A stretch of DNA of 64,000 nucleotides. Origin: Chrysomallon squamiferum (Eukaryota > Mollusca > Gastropoda > Neomphalida > Peltospiridae). The position numbers were made by a program, and so were the translations under genes. The notes under the pieces were generated by a model. The model worked only from the letters and a program-made list of their open reading frames with translations. It was not told the DNA's origin and searched no databases. The stretch spans positions 635,157-699,156 of the forward strand of contig CM022668.1 of assembly GCA_012295275.1 (NCBI GenBank). Direction: 5' to 3'. Positions 15,375 to 28,569 of this stretch are shown here, in pieces (the first letter of the stretch is position 1; every line of letters starts with the position of its first letter).

Positions 15375-16345
15375 AGATAACAGCGATAAATCCGACTAAA
15401 CCGTCTTCTAATAAAAACAAAATAGGAATGCAAACACTGGATTTGTAAAAATGTGCGATATTTAGGCCTACATCACCCTCATAAATATATAAAATAAATT
15501 ATTAAGTTATTTTGTTCTGAATTAAATTGCTAGAGTGACGATAACAAATTAGTAAATAAAATAAGTGGAAAACATAAACAAACAACAACTCAGTATTTAA
15601 ATCAAATGGTAATTGTATTATTTAATTGTTTTGATCGTCTGTATAACTAAATTATCATCATTGTCATAATTATATCCATTCAGTCATACATTATAAACAT
15701 TTATTCATTTTACTTATGTTAAATGCAATAAAACGAAAATAAAATATAAATGTCACCTATGAAGATTTATTGTAGATTTCGTTGGGTTAGTGCTGTGTTA
15801 CTGTGAAACAGTTATACACCTGATTTCGTGAGTCACCTTCTAAAAACATGACCTAACTGTACTAAATATATACTTTTATAATATATTTAATAATAATAAT
15901 AATAATAACTAGAGCAACAACAGAAGCAGCAACAACAACAACGGTAGTAGTAGTATTTAGAGAGCTCTAAATTTTAATATTTAATAATGTTGTTTTTCCT
16001 TAGTTCGTTTATTTCTTTATCTATTTAAGTTATTCTGTTCTATTTTATTCTATTTATTTATTCATTTAAAAGTACTGAAGATATTTCGCTGTCTTGTCAG
16101 TATATAGAAAATAATTTCCAGATAAACTTAATTGTCTTTTTAAATGTCCTTTTCTTATTTACTAATCAAAAGTTGGTATCATCGAAATCTTCTTTAGTTT
16201 CATCTTTATTACTACAACAACAACAACATCAACAACTACTACTGCTGCGTTTGTGCGGCTATTATCATTAGTAGTAGTATTAGTGTTAGTATTGCATTCA
16301 TTTTTATAATAATTTCTGAAAATAATATTCGTGAGTCACCTTTTA
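15375..16345 (+). repeat. Inverted repeat, left arm (dispersed repeat family)
   Basis: About 1 kb that matches, in reverse complement and with many small differences, the block at about 26,310-27,440. Shared landmarks include CGTGAGTCACCTTCTAAAAA, CTAACTGTACTAAATATATA, AGAGAGCTCTAAATTTTAAT and an AAC/AGC trinucleotide tract. No coding capacity is visible. The 3' part repeats an earlier segment (15,826-15,886 recurs at about 16,331-16,384), so the element has an internal or terminal direct repeat. Most likely an old non-autonomous mobile element family. Confidence 0.75.
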
Positions 16346-17087
16346 AAAACATGACCTAACTGTACTAAATATATACTTTTATAAGCATATGAAGAAGAAC
16401 AATAGCAACAGCAACAACAATAACAATGATAATATTACTCCTCTTTATTATGAAGCTGCAGTTGCTACTCTACTATTACTACTACTACTACTGTTGAAAA
16501 TGTTAATATTAGTATTTCACGTTAATAATCAGTTTGTTGCTAATGCTATTGTAATTGCTAAAGTAACTTATCTAGATTCCACTTTTACGTTAAAAGAAGT
16601 ATCTTTATAATTGTCGTAACCTATAGTAACACGGTGACGTCATATAATGCTATAACGCTAGAACAGCATTGAAATTGTCGTCGTCGTTGTTGTTGTCACA
16701 AAATACACGGTTTCATTCACAAGCAAATAATGTGTATCTGTATGTTAGTAATAAAACTTCAAAATAGAAAAACTGGGCAAAGTTAGTTAGCTGTATTTAG
16801 CGAGCGCTAACAAAATGTCAACATATGATACAAGTTTAATTTGATGCGATATATCACAATAAAATGTGATTGTACTTGTAATGCAATTCACATAATAGTC
16901 CAAAAATCAATATATATAAAGCCAGCAATAATTTTAAAAAATCATATTAAGAAACAATAAACAAACAAAATAAGAAAGAAAAAATATATATAACAGTGTA
17001 ATTTAATTATTCTAAACTTTAAATGAAAAAAAAAAAAAAAACGTTCACTTATTATTTATTTATTTTTACTATTCACATATTGAGTTA

Positions 17088-17143
<56 letters not shown>

Positions 17144-17745
17144 TTAGGAACAAATAAGAACAACACCCAACACTGTAACAATAGTAAAAACAATATTAAA
17201 TAAATAAATTATTAAGGATATATCAATGACATTTACGCATAAATTTCAAATAAAGTGTGTATTTTATTATGTACTCAGTAGAGCATGTTTGAATTTATCT
17301 GTTGTAACTATACTTATGTTTTATGCAACATGCATATTATTATTATTTTTATTGTCGCTGTTATTATTATTATTACCACAGACTTCGTTTTATTTTATAT
17401 TTTTGTTAAATTGTTTAGTAATATATATTATATTATATTGATCTTCAGTTGTACAGCTGACCACAGAACATAAAGGGTTAACGCTACTACAGTAGTCTGA
17501 CATTTAAGTATTATACATGATATCAGAGTATTCAAGAACATAACAAATACTGAGACGTAAGTGACCCGGAATACAAACTGACCATAGACCACATAGAAAT
17601 TACCTGCTATAATTATAGAATTCTGTGTATAGCTATAAAATACCAGGGGTTAATGCCACGTAGCCTTCTAATTTCTGGTATATGTTTAAAATCTTACCAC
17701 TGTATACGAAGGGTTAACGTAACATTCGAGGACTCTAGTTGACAT
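16346..17745. other. Repeat-rich stretch without recognised gene
   Basis: Contains trinucleotide tracts (CAA/CAG near 16,400; AAT at 17,089-17,139) and AT-rich unique sequence. Frames here are Leu/Ile-rich translations of simple repeats. Confidence 0.5.
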
Positions 17746-17814
17746 TTTAGCACCGTTATATCTCGGTCGACTATCAGTAACCCACTTTCGTCCATTCATA
17801 TCAGAAGCGAGCAA

Positions 17815-17869
17815 TCTGATTGGCTGAACGACCGTCTGCTGCAAAAGGGGATTCCCCTTGTTCCGAGAA
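17815..17869 (+). promoter_or_regulatory. Promoter-like cluster: CCAAT, kappa-B, STAT motifs
   Basis: In a GC-richer island (about 17,740-17,960) three classic motifs sit within 55 bp: ATTGG (inverted CCAAT) at about 17,819, the palindromic kappa-B site GGGGATTCCCC at 17,847-17,857, and TTCCGAGAA (TTCNNNGAA, STAT type) at 17,861-17,869. No first exon can be assigned with confidence on either strand, so the target gene is unknown. Motif presence is observed; function is inferred. Confidence 0.4.
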
Positions 17870-18241
17870 CTGCATCTGTCACCAGAAACTAGAGCAACGC
17901 CTTACATGCTGCTCGAGTGGTGAGGGTCGGTACAGTGGAGGTGTCTAGACGTGGAGGGGTGGTGCTAATTAATTATTCATATCTGATTATATTTAAAGCA
18001 TATTAAAATAATTTTTTTATTTGTGTATACATTTACTTGTTTGAGTTCTAGTGAATGGAATTATCCAGTAAAATATTAAAAACAATATTGAATAATTTAA
18101 ATAATAATAAATCGAATGAACTTTCTACCACAAATATTTTAATATATCTAGATATTTGTTTCCTGCAGAATATCAGTATTTAAACAAATCTAAATAAAAT
18201 AATATTAAATTTTGTTATCTCTTTTTAGTAGTTATCTTTCT

Positions 18242-18244
<3 letters not shown>

Positions 18245-18291
<47 letters not shown>
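18245..18291. repeat. (TC)n microsatellite
   Basis: About 23 TC units, perfect. Confidence 0.95.
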
Positions 18292-18295
<4 letters not shown>

Positions 18296-18359
18296 GTTCA
18301 TTGCATATCAAAATGCCAAATCATTTTATTTTAAAGATTATGTTAATAATTATGAAACC

Positions 18360-18390
<31 letters not shown>

Positions 18391-18751
18391 AAACATAAAA
18401 AAAGTCTTACAAAATAGAAAAAAAGAAAAGAAAAAAAGAAACCTACAGTAAAAATATAAACATTTGACCTGAGATCACAGTTCAGTCACGAATACTGAAC
18501 GGTTCAGTGATTACTAAATAGGCTTAAACTTCCGGTACATCTCCGTCACCCTCAGGGCTATTTGTCATGACCGAGTTTTATTAAAAGTGGAATTTGTAAA
18601 ATTTATTGTGTCGCTATATTAATAATAATAATAGCTAAGTAATAAAAAACAAAAGATAACCGATTTAGTCAGTTGAAGATAAACTTTTAGAGGTTGTAGC
18701 GGAAAACATAAACAGTAGTCCTAGATGTAATAGTAGTAACACCAGCAGTAT

Positions 18752-18819
<68 letters not shown>

Positions 18820-18900
18820 ACAATAGTAGTAATACTGGTTGTAGTGACAGGAGTAGTAATACTAGTAGTAGTGGTAGTAGTAGTAGTAATACTGGTTGTA
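18752..18900. repeat. (AGT)n trinucleotide tract and imperfect extension
   Basis: A near-perfect AGT run to about 18,822, followed by two copies of a roughly 50-bp segment built from AGT units plus a TTGTAGTGACAGGAGTAG motif. The leucine-rich frame on the minus strand is a repeat translation. Confidence 0.85.
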
Positions 18901-19867
18901 GTGACAGGAGTAGTACAGCAAAGGTAATAGCAGTAGTAGCAGGAGGAATAAAAGTAAATACATAAAATAATCGAAGTATAAACTGAAACAAGACAATACC
19001 ATATTTAAAAATAAATGTCAAATAAAAGTAAAATGCTGCTTCTAGTATTCATATTACTACTTTCTCCCCCCTTCCTTTCCTTCTCTGTGTATATCTGAAA
19101 TGCAATGTTATTTTAAAATTGCGGATGTTTACGTCTTTTAAAAAATTAAATAATCTTTTTTTGACAGCTTGGCTGCAGTTTGCATGACTGAGTTCAGCAG
19201 CTTCGCGCTTTTCAGTATCTGCGTCTGTAGCATTCAATAAAAAGTAGAAAAAGATTAAACAAAAATTAATATTTATTATTTATATATACGATATAAAAAG
19301 TTTACTTATTTGATTAATTTTTGCTCTTTTATTTATCTATTTATATGTATAACTATTTCATTATTTCTTTTAAATTAACTCATTTAGCTAATATATCTTC
19401 TTTCTTTCTTTGTCTGTATTAGAGTAAAAGTAAATTTTGCTAAATATATGTTATTATCATTAGTCAACGTTGGTTAAAGTATAACTATTCCATACCAGCA
19501 AAAACCGATATCTCAAAGGCAGAAAGGTCTCCTGCATGGTGAGATCGTTTCTTGTCTCTGGTCGATAGATTGCAAAATAAAATGTCTAACAACTGTACTG
19601 ACGTCAACGGTATTGACAATTTTCTCTTTTTTCGGTAAACGTTAATCCTGGTTGAGTTATGTGACCTGGTCAGTGTAACGCTGACACTGATGTGACAATA
19701 GCACAGCTAATTTCTAACTATGTACGCCGTCCACTTTGCAGCTGTCTGTTACATGCAGTTATGTAATTTTTCTATTTATTTATTTATTATTTTTCTTATT
19801 TTTTTATATTTTAATTTTTATTTCTGTATTGTATTATACTCAATAATTTGAATGGTGCGTCTACACC

Positions 19868-20005
19868 CTTGCTGCTATAGAGTAGACCATGAAATGTTAA
19901 CAGCGGGTTTCTCACTGGTTTTGTGACTTGTTCTTAATCCGATGCCACATAACCGCAAATAAAATGTTTTGACTGCTTCACTCACTAAAATATTTCATTC
20001 CTTCC
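19868..20005 (+). mobile_element. Degenerate SINE-like 3' end, second copy
   Basis: Shows TTGCTGCTA, AGCGGGTTTCTC, CACATAACCGCAAATAAAAT and TTTCATTCCTTCC in the same order as the copy at 12,150-12,275. Both copies are clearly diverged and inactive. Confidence 0.55.
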
Positions 20006-21089
20006 TTTATTTTAGCTTATTATATTGTACTATATTGTGATGTATTTTTTGTATTGTGCTATATTTTACTGAATCTTGCTGTATTATACTGCCAATAATG
20101 GAATGTTCCTTAACTGTGTAGAAGGCTTCTAGATCGATATAACTGTTGGATGTCATATATCTATCCCAGTGTGTTGAAATTTTGATTAATAAAAATTTTA
20201 ATCATTAGTTATTGCATATAGCTGTTTACAGAAAATCAAAATTCAGTGTAAAAACTGAACAGCTGTTTACAATAATAGTAAAATCCTATAAGCCTCTATC
20301 TGGCATCGAATTAATAATATTTCAACAAAAAAATAGTAATTTACAAAGCCAATATTTTAGGAATGCAGGTAAAAAAAAATATTAGCAGCAGTAGAAATTA
20401 TAAATTTAGCATCTTAGGTGTGACGTAACATAAATATCGTAATTCTCAGTTAGCTATGACAGATTTCATTGCTTTCACTCTGTAACTTGCTTGGTGAACG
20501 TCACTCACAAAATATTTCATTAATAATTTTGTACATATTGCTGTATTTATTTTTAATTTAATGTTTTCTTTAAATATGTATTTTGCATCAAGTATGTATA
20601 TATAAATATGTGCGTGCGTGATATGTCTGCGTGTGTCTGTGTATGTTTAAATAGCAAATAACAATGAATATGGTAACAGATAGTTTATTACCAAATTACA
20701 TTTTGAGGTATCCTCCAGTTTAGTGCACAAACAAGAAATATCTTTTTAGTGCACGTGCTGCCAGACGAAAAAAAAAAAAAAGAAAGAGAAAAATAGAAAA
20801 CAAATTGCCATCGTTTTAGATTACTGAAGTATGCAAAACGTAATATTAGTACCTTACCCAGCATACAGATAGATCTTGAATAATACTTATATCACACACA
20901 AATATTAATATACTGATTAACACAGCATCAGGATTCATGTTAATAAAAAAGCAAAGTAAATTTTATTTGTACATCTATGCTTATGTGAAACATTAAAATA
21001 TTCAAAATTTTCTTCAGTGCGTGTGCTAAATTAGTTCATACCTTAGGGCTGATAAGCTCATTTTGTATTTTGAACGCAAATTGTCAAGG

Positions 21090-21095
21090 TTTATT
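21090..21095 (-). promoter_or_regulatory. Candidate polyadenylation signal of the nuclear receptor
   Basis: AATAAA on the minus strand about 240 bases after the receptor stop codon. Further AATAAA hexamers occur at 20,684-20,689 and 20,546-20,551, so the end used is uncertain. Confidence 0.35.
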
Positions 21096-21337
21096 TCGGA
21101 CCATCTGTCTCCTTAAGACTTCTCAAATGGTTTAATACGTTAATGCGAATACATTTGATAATATAACGATTACTATGATAACACAACGTGTAAGAAAAAT
21201 TGCATTGTTAGTATGTTACAATACATATCACTTTGTGTCTGTATCACATCTCTTCCTAAACAAACCAAAAAAAAATACATAAAAGAACCTTCCCCTTGAT
21301 ATCGCTATATAACAATATCCTATACGAATAGTATATA

Positions 21338-24300
21338 TCAGGGAACTGTTCCCATGACAACGCTAGATAACAATGACGGCATTAATGTAGAACAACTGTC
21401 TGACAGAACCGAGTTGCTCATTCTCTGTAATAAAGGCTCTGAAACACCGCGCGATTTGGTGGATGTATCTTGAGAATTAATTGTTCGTACCTCAGTTAAA
21501 CACATCTTTTCCCTGTCGGAAGATTGGCAACATATGCTGCTGCTACCATGTTGCTGACATGGAGAATGTAGTGATGATGTTTGTTGTTGCGGTGTTTCTA
21601 CTCGTATTTGTGATTCATCTTCAAAGTTTGAGCCCTGCTTACTGCTGTCTCTGGTTGCCGTAGCAACAGAAGAATGATCAGATCTTGTGTCATTCAAGTT
21701 GGAGATAAGCATTTGTCTCTCCTTGACTTCTGCTTCTTCCATTTGTGACGTTATACCGGATCCCAAACAATAATCTGATTCCATTACCAAAGAAGGTGTT
21801 TTCTCATTATCGTCAGGAAGTGTAAGGTTCATGGAATCAGCTGTATCAGAATGCTTTGACATGCGACTGTTCGGTCCGTTGTCAGACAGAACCGAATTGT
21901 TCAAACTGTGATTTTGAGCTGAATGACGAAATCTCGTGGCTGCACTTCCGGAACGCCTGGTTGTTCCGGGAAAGCTGTAAGATCTCGAAGAGAGCTGGAA
22001 ATCTCTGATGCTGCTGGAAGGTGGATCAGTGGTAGAAGAGGAATGTATGGCTGCCGAAGTGGACCTATCAAAGGCAGAAAAACTATTACAACGAGAAATA
22101 TTGTTTTTGAACGCTGAATTTGCTGAATTATCGTAACTGGTCTTGTTTGATATAAAGTTGTAACTGTTCTCAGTTGTTCTATGAGGGTAGGTGTTCTCAT
22201 TAGTTATTTGTTGGTAACTGTTGTGGAAATTTGTCATTATTTCAGAACTGTCTAATGCAGCAGGTTCAAACAATGTGGTTTTGCTGAGAGAACTTGTAGA
22301 CAAGTCTCCTGTAGTTCCTGTTACAGTTAATGTTTCATGTTTGTCAAAATGATGAAAACCTTTCAAGATTTCGTCATTTCTATGTAGATTTGAGTCATGT
22401 CGTTGTTGCATAGAAACAATTAATTCATTAAAACCTTTCTCTCGCAGAGGCTGTGATCCTAATGCTGATTCTTCTGCTGCTGATATTTCTACTACTTCAC
22501 TGATCTCTCCTGCCGGTTCTTTTTCTTGTGTCTCAGCTGGTCTAACATCATCAGACACTATATTATTCTGCAGTTCAGATTTTTCTTCCATCTCGACCAA
22601 CATTTCTTGCTGCTCAGACATGTTTGGATTCTCAGCGAGGTTTTGGACGTTGGAAACTTCAACCCGGAGTCTGTTTGTTTCTGTAATGTTGTGTAATGTT
22701 GCTGATGTGTCACTTTGTTGAGACAAACATACACCATTGTTCATCACAGACTGCTGATTTTGATGTTCTTGTTGTTGATACTGATATTGCTCATAATGCT
22801 CTTGCATATTTTCTTGCTTATAATTCTCCAGTGATAATTTTTCCTGCTGGTCCTTTTTTTGTTGTTGCTCTTGATAATGCTGCTGTGATAGCTTTTGTTG
22901 ATTTTGTAAAGAGTCACTCCTGCCGGTGTTTACACTGTCAACGGTTTCTACACAACTATCATCCTCAGTCATAGTTTCCTTTTTGTGATTTTCAAGAATG
23001 TTTTTCACTACGTCAGGAGCGATTCTGGGCTGGATATACAAACCACACCTATTATTAAGCATAGTGGATACTGAGTCTATTTCCACCTGGGCATCGTAGA
23101 CATTGTCAAGATACTTAGTGCTGATCATGCGGAGTTCGACAAGGATGTTGACGATGCGAGCAAACATGAGCGAGCCGTCGCCGTGGTTGAGCAGCAGCTG
23201 ACATTTGAGAGCCATACAGAGATCTGTCTCCAGATTGTCCAACAGTCTGTTCGTCTTTACACCCTGTCTGTCTGTAGATGAAATATAGTGTAACAAAGTC
23301 ATACAGACTTAATTGTTGAAAAATTGAAAAACAGAGATTGAAAACTTTTTTGGGAGAGAGAAAAAAGACAGAGAAAGACAGAGTAATAAATAATGAAAGA
23401 GAGAATGAGAAAGCCACAGAGGAAGAAAGAGGGAGAGAAAAAGAATGAAAGAAAGAGAAAAAATAAGAGAAATGACTATATAGTATGATATTAGAATAAT
23501 GACCAAATAATCTTTTTGAGTAAACAGAAAGATTACAAAATATTTACCTGGTGTAAACAGAATCATAGCACACAACAGTGATATCTCGACATCTGTCAAC
23601 TTCAGTTTCTTCATCTTTTGTCGAATTTTACGAAAAGAGTCAAATATTTCCCCGAACAATCCATATTTTGTCCAGTCTTCTCCTTCAATCCTGAATTTTA
23701 ATTTATCATCTTCCCATGCGTTCTTCTCGCACTGCACGTGCAAGGAGTCGTGTATGGCGGCCATTTCCAGAATACATTCCTTAATGAGGATTCTTTGGTC
23801 CTCAAAATTGAGGTCTAGGAATGAGGGAATCTCCATGGCGAAAGTGGAAACGAATCGAATAATAACAGATAAATAGCGCAAGTAAACCTTGTTAGAGTCA
23901 GCCGGAGTTTCTAAAAGTTCAATCTGAAATTCAACCGAACAAAAGGAATTACTATCCTTCTGTTGCCTTACATTCTGGTTCATATTTTATAACTGAAGTT
24001 TCTAATCTTGAACACATAATTACCATGAGTTAATGAGAATAAATTACATCTCAAGTCCGTATAAATGATACGAGACAGGAAGTGTCTGCTCTGAACGACA
24101 TCCTTCAGCAGCAAATAATATGTTATATGGCTCATCGTCTGGATAGAACGGGAAATAACTCTGTTTCGTTGATCGAGTTAATAATAATAATAATAAAAAG
24201 AAGAAGAAGAAGAAAGGAACAAGAAGAACAACAATAACAGTGCCAAGAAAAAAAACAAAGCTAAATAAATGAATGTTCGACAATTAAAGTCAATTCAGTG

Positions 24301-25633
24301 ATGTCTGGAAACCAATTATAATTCTTATGATAACGATAAAGAAACTGGAAGATGAAGATTATGGTAATACTGTAATAGTAATAAGGATGATTAAAATGAT
24401 GATGGTTGTAATGATAATGGCGATAATAATAATGATAATAAATTGATGTAGAGGGAGATGCTGAAGATGATGATGATGATGATGACAAGAACGATCATGA
24501 AATACCTCGTTTGGAGAGAGATGTTTCGCAACATCATCGTACAATCTGACAGCCGTTTTGAATGCACCGTGGATGTTGAGGACCATCTGTTCGTTTTTAA
24601 CTTGTTTGTCGACATCCACAGAACCGCTGCTATTCTGAGGTAGGACGAAGAAGTGGCTGCTTGTTGGTCGGTCTTTCTTAGGACACCGCCCCAGTCGTAC
24701 CGCTGATTGATATAAAACGTAAATCTATGTTTGTTGTCAGAACTGTTATAGTGTGTGAATGCGTGTGTATGTGTCTGTCTCTCTGTTCATCGGTCTGTCA
24801 GTCGGTCGGTTTGTCTGCCTAAGTAAGAGTGTATAGTCGTATCATTACAGAAAAAGTATTTTTGTTGTGTATATAGGTGTAGTTATCTGTACGTTATGTA
24901 ACAGATTAAAAGGTTGTGTAGAACTGTTATACTAGATGCCTATGTAAAACTGTGATAGTAATGTAGTAGATAACTGCGTTATATAATGAAAGACTGAACG
25001 GTTAAAGGCGCAGAGGTAAGTACGTGCCCACCTTCGTGTGACATCCCTACAGCGACACATTTGTTCAGACGACAAAACTGGCAACGGTTGCGGCTGACTC
25101 GCATAATTAAACAGCCCTGAGGACTGTCACATTTTTTATAGGTCAGGTTGTGACGTATCGTCCGCCTGAAAAATCCCTGCAAGTAGAAAATGGAAAACAC
25201 AGTACAACTATCATGTAAATTAATAATTAAAACGTAATACAAGTTCCTGCTGCAATTGATAGCATGGTTAATATAAAAAAATATAATAATAATAATAATA
25301 ATATTCAATATTATTGTTGTTGCTGTTGCTGTTGATGCTGCTGTTGCTGTTATAAAAGTATATAGCTGTTGCTCTTGTTGCTTTTGTTTTATTTCGTTTT
25401 GTTATTATCTAAGATATTGCTTTCCTCTACATCATTATTTAGTTAGTTAGTTAGTTAGTTCTTCACCTTGCAGCCTTCACATGAAAATACTCCATAGTGA
25501 AACCCTGACGCTTTGTCCCCGCACACACGACACAAGATATGTCCACCAGGGGGAACTCCTAAAATAAAATGTATTTAATAAAATGTGAAATGTAGTATTA
25601 ATCTTGACACATACATCACGAAACGAAAAATAC

Positions 25634-25681
<48 letters not shown>

Positions 25682-25787
25682 ATACATCAAATAATTAATT
25701 AAATTTTAGCAATTATGTAAAATTAGTTATGATGTTAAAATATTAAAAATACTTCTTGTTTTATGTTTTATTGCAATAACAACAACA

Positions 25788-25824
<37 letters not shown>

Positions 25825-26069
25825 CATAAAATAAAAAATACTAAGTAAGTGAATAAATAAATATATAGATTTATTATTTAATTAATTATTTACATTACAC
25901 AGAAGAAGAAGAAGAAGAATGAAAGACAGAAAGATTGAAAGAAAGAAAGAAAGAAAGAAAATAAATTAATAAAATAAGCATGGGTTTTAGAATTACCTTT
26001 CTGGTTATCCCAGAATCGCTTATTCATTTTTGGCATACCTCCATCATCCAGCATGATGTCATCTGTCAT
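21338..26069 (-). CDS. NR1-type nuclear receptor with long C-terminal region
   Basis: Ligand-type transcription factor. Coding exons in order: 26069-25997, 25558-25467, 25176-25032, 24702-24506, 23923-23548, 23271-21338; phases join perfectly to 938 residues. The DNA-binding domain spans about C34-M100, with C34, C37, C51, C54 and C71, C77, C87, C90 as zinc ligands, P-box CEGCKG, and a second-finger spacing C-x5-C like E75/Rev-erb rather than PPAR (C-x3-C). The C-terminal extension reads [10 protein letters not shown]. The ligand-binding domain (about 125-375) has [16 protein letters not shown] (helix 3-4 signature) and TPDRQG. No canonical AF-2 helix is evident. Some 540 residues rich in Gln, Ser and Asn follow in a single exon, as in E75-type receptors. 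It could be an E75/Rev-erb (NR1D) relative or belong to the mollusc-expanded NR1 group; I cannot decide without a tree. The start ATG is the first in frame in its exon, after an in-frame acceptor. Confidence 0.88.
25635..25821. repeat. (ATT)n and (AAT)n tracts in receptor intron 1
   Basis: An ATT run at 25,635-25,680 and the complementary AAT run at about 25,788-25,821, about 110 bp apart in opposite orientation, so the two could pair in single-stranded form. Confidence 0.9.
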
Positions 26070-26309
26070 ATGACTGCGACTGAAACAAATAATCGTTGTT
26101 ATTGGCAACCCACAGATGAAAGACACATATATTTATTTATTTATTTATTTATTTATTTATTCTAATTATTTATTTATTGTTTTTGTTGATTTGTTTTGTT
26201 TTCATTATTATTTCATTTTGTTTTATTTATATTGAAGACCATGAGTATTGAAAATGTACTAAAAGCTGGGGGAAAAGTCTAGCTGAATTTAATATGTCAA
26301 ATTATAGAA

Positions 26310-26748
26310 TATAATTTTCAGAAGTTATTATAAATGAATGCAATACTAATACTAATACTAATACTAATACTACTACTAATAATAGCCGCACAAAAGCAGC
26401 AGTAGTAGTTGTTGATGTTATTGTTGTAGTAGTAATAAAGACGAAACTAAAGAAGATTACGATGGTACCAACTTTTGATTAGTAAATAAGAAAAGGACAT
26501 TTAAAAAGACAATTAAGTTTATCTGGAAATTATTTTCTATATACTGACAAAACATCGAAATATCTTCAGTACTTTTAAATGAATAAATAAATAGAATAAA
26601 ATAGAACAGAATAACTTAAATAAAAAATAAATAGATAAAGAAATAAACGAACTAAGGAAAAACAACATTATTAAATATTAAAATTTAGAGCTCTCTAAAT
26701 ACTACTACTACAGTTGTTGTTGTTGTTGCTGCTTCTGTTGTTGCTGTA

Positions 26749-26801
<53 letters not shown>

Positions 26802-27440
26802 ATATATTATAAAAGTATATATTTAGTACAGTTAGGTCATGTTTTTAGAAGGTGACTCACGAAATCAGGTGTATAACTGTTTCACAGTAACACAGCACTA
26901 ACCCAACGAAATCTACAATAAATCTTCATAGGTGACATTTATATTTTATTTTCGTTTTATTGCATTTAACATAAGTAAAATAAATATATATATATATATA
27001 AATGAATGAAAAAAATGATAACGACGACGATGATGATAACTTACATTAAACAGACAATTAAAACGAAACGTTTATTTTCTATTGTTATTTCTTAATACCG
27101 ATTAAAAACAAATAAATATGTTGTACGATGTACCAAAAATTGAATTAAATGATTTAATTACTATTTAATCTATTTAATTTAAATACTGAGTTATTATTTG
27201 CTTGTTTGTTTGTTTGTTATTCTGTTATCAATTTTTTATTTATTTTATTAACTAATTTGTTATCGTCACTCTGACCTTTTATTTTAGAACGAAATAAAAC
27301 TTAAAATAGAATAATTCATTTTATATATTTATCAGGTGATTGTAAATAGCGATTTTACAAATCCACTGTTTTGATTTCCTATTTTATTTTATGTTTTTAT
27401 AAGGTTTGGTTGGAATTATCGGTTAACTATGAGTTACTGA
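26310..27440 (-). repeat. Inverted repeat, right arm (dispersed repeat family)
   Basis: Reverse-complement counterpart of 15,375-16,345, lying upstream of the receptor coding start. It includes the same GAGCTCTC landmark, the AAC/AGC-type tract and the 40-base stretch ending in a GTGAGTCACC motif. The similarity continues to about 27,440 with small gaps and microsatellite length differences. Confidence 0.75.
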
Positions 27441-28265
27441 TTCATAGAAATCGTGAATTAATTAATGCTAATGTAGGTAGTTGTGTTATTTTATTTATAT
27501 TATTGTTGTTGTTAATGTTACTAATGAGAGAGATTTCAGAGAGAATCCTGCAGTATTTATTTATTTATTTATTATCTGTTTGTTTGTTTAGAATTAAATA
27601 AATAAAAAAGTCGAGGCTGCAAGAATGCTGATATTTTGTGGACATACAATGTGTCAAATGTTAAAATGTTTAAACATTACTGTTTGTACTGTTTAATTTA
27701 AACTGTTTGTATAATATGTTTATAATAAAAATAATACAAAATAAAATAAAATAGCACAAATTTAAAAAGCAAAATAGAGCAAATTTAAAAAAAAAAAATA
27801 TAATAAAAAAAAATAAAATAAAATAAATATAGGAACTGACAACCTTTTAACAAGAAAATGAAGTGGAATAAAATAATATTGTGTAGATTAGCATAAAATA
27901 ATATTATAATACAATAATTTTAGAAAAGAATTTATTTTATTTAATTTTATTTCATTTCATTTTACTTAAAGAAGAAGTAGAGGAAAGAGCGGTTAGCACA
28001 ACAACTGCTAATTAATTTATTTCATTAGAATTTTTTTATTTTGTTTCACTTTGTCATAATTTTTTATTTATTTATATTTTTTGTTTCATATTTTTATTTG
28101 CTATTTTTAACTGTTTCCCTTTTATGTAAGTAATTTAAACTAAGTAAACAAGCCGTGATTTAGATACGTAGCCCTAGAAAATATTTTTACATTATCTTTT
28201 ACTTTTACAATTTAATTTTACAAACATTATTTCTTGTATAAGTATTTTTTTCTTACTCTTTTATT

Positions 28266-28300
<35 letters not shown>

Positions 28301-28439
28301 TTATTATTAGCGGGTTTGTTCTTGTTTTATTTTTTCCCATTAATTTGATTCCGTAACTTGCTAAATAATATAGAATCGACTTTACTTTTTAATTTATTTT
28401 ACATTAATTAAATATTTTTTATTAAATAAAAATAACAAT
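27441..28439. other. AT-rich stretch in receptor 5' region
   Basis: Composed almost entirely of A/T-rich sequence with TTTA and AAAT short repeats. No exon candidate with good splice sites was seen on either strand. Confidence 0.45.
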
Positions 28440-28560
28440 TAATTTATGACGATTTACTGCAGTCAAAAACACACTATATCAACGCAGGATTACTTTGTAA
28501 CTGACAGAGACATGATTTCGTGGTTCACCTTTTAACACAATCCTACTGAAAATGTAATTT
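28440..28560 (+). repeat. Diverged third copy of the 15.4/26.3-kb repeat
   Basis: GATTTCGTGGTTCACCTTTT and the flanking bases align with GATTTCGTGAGTCACCTTCT of the left arm, followed by the same run into an AAT microsatellite. Only about 120 bases are recognisable. Confidence 0.5.
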
Positions 28561-28566
28561 AAAAAG

Positions 28567-28569
<3 letters not shown>

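Noticed and set aside
18665-19021. Leucine-rich 118-codon frame on the minus strand
   Set aside because: Translation of the AGT microsatellite and its imperfect extension.
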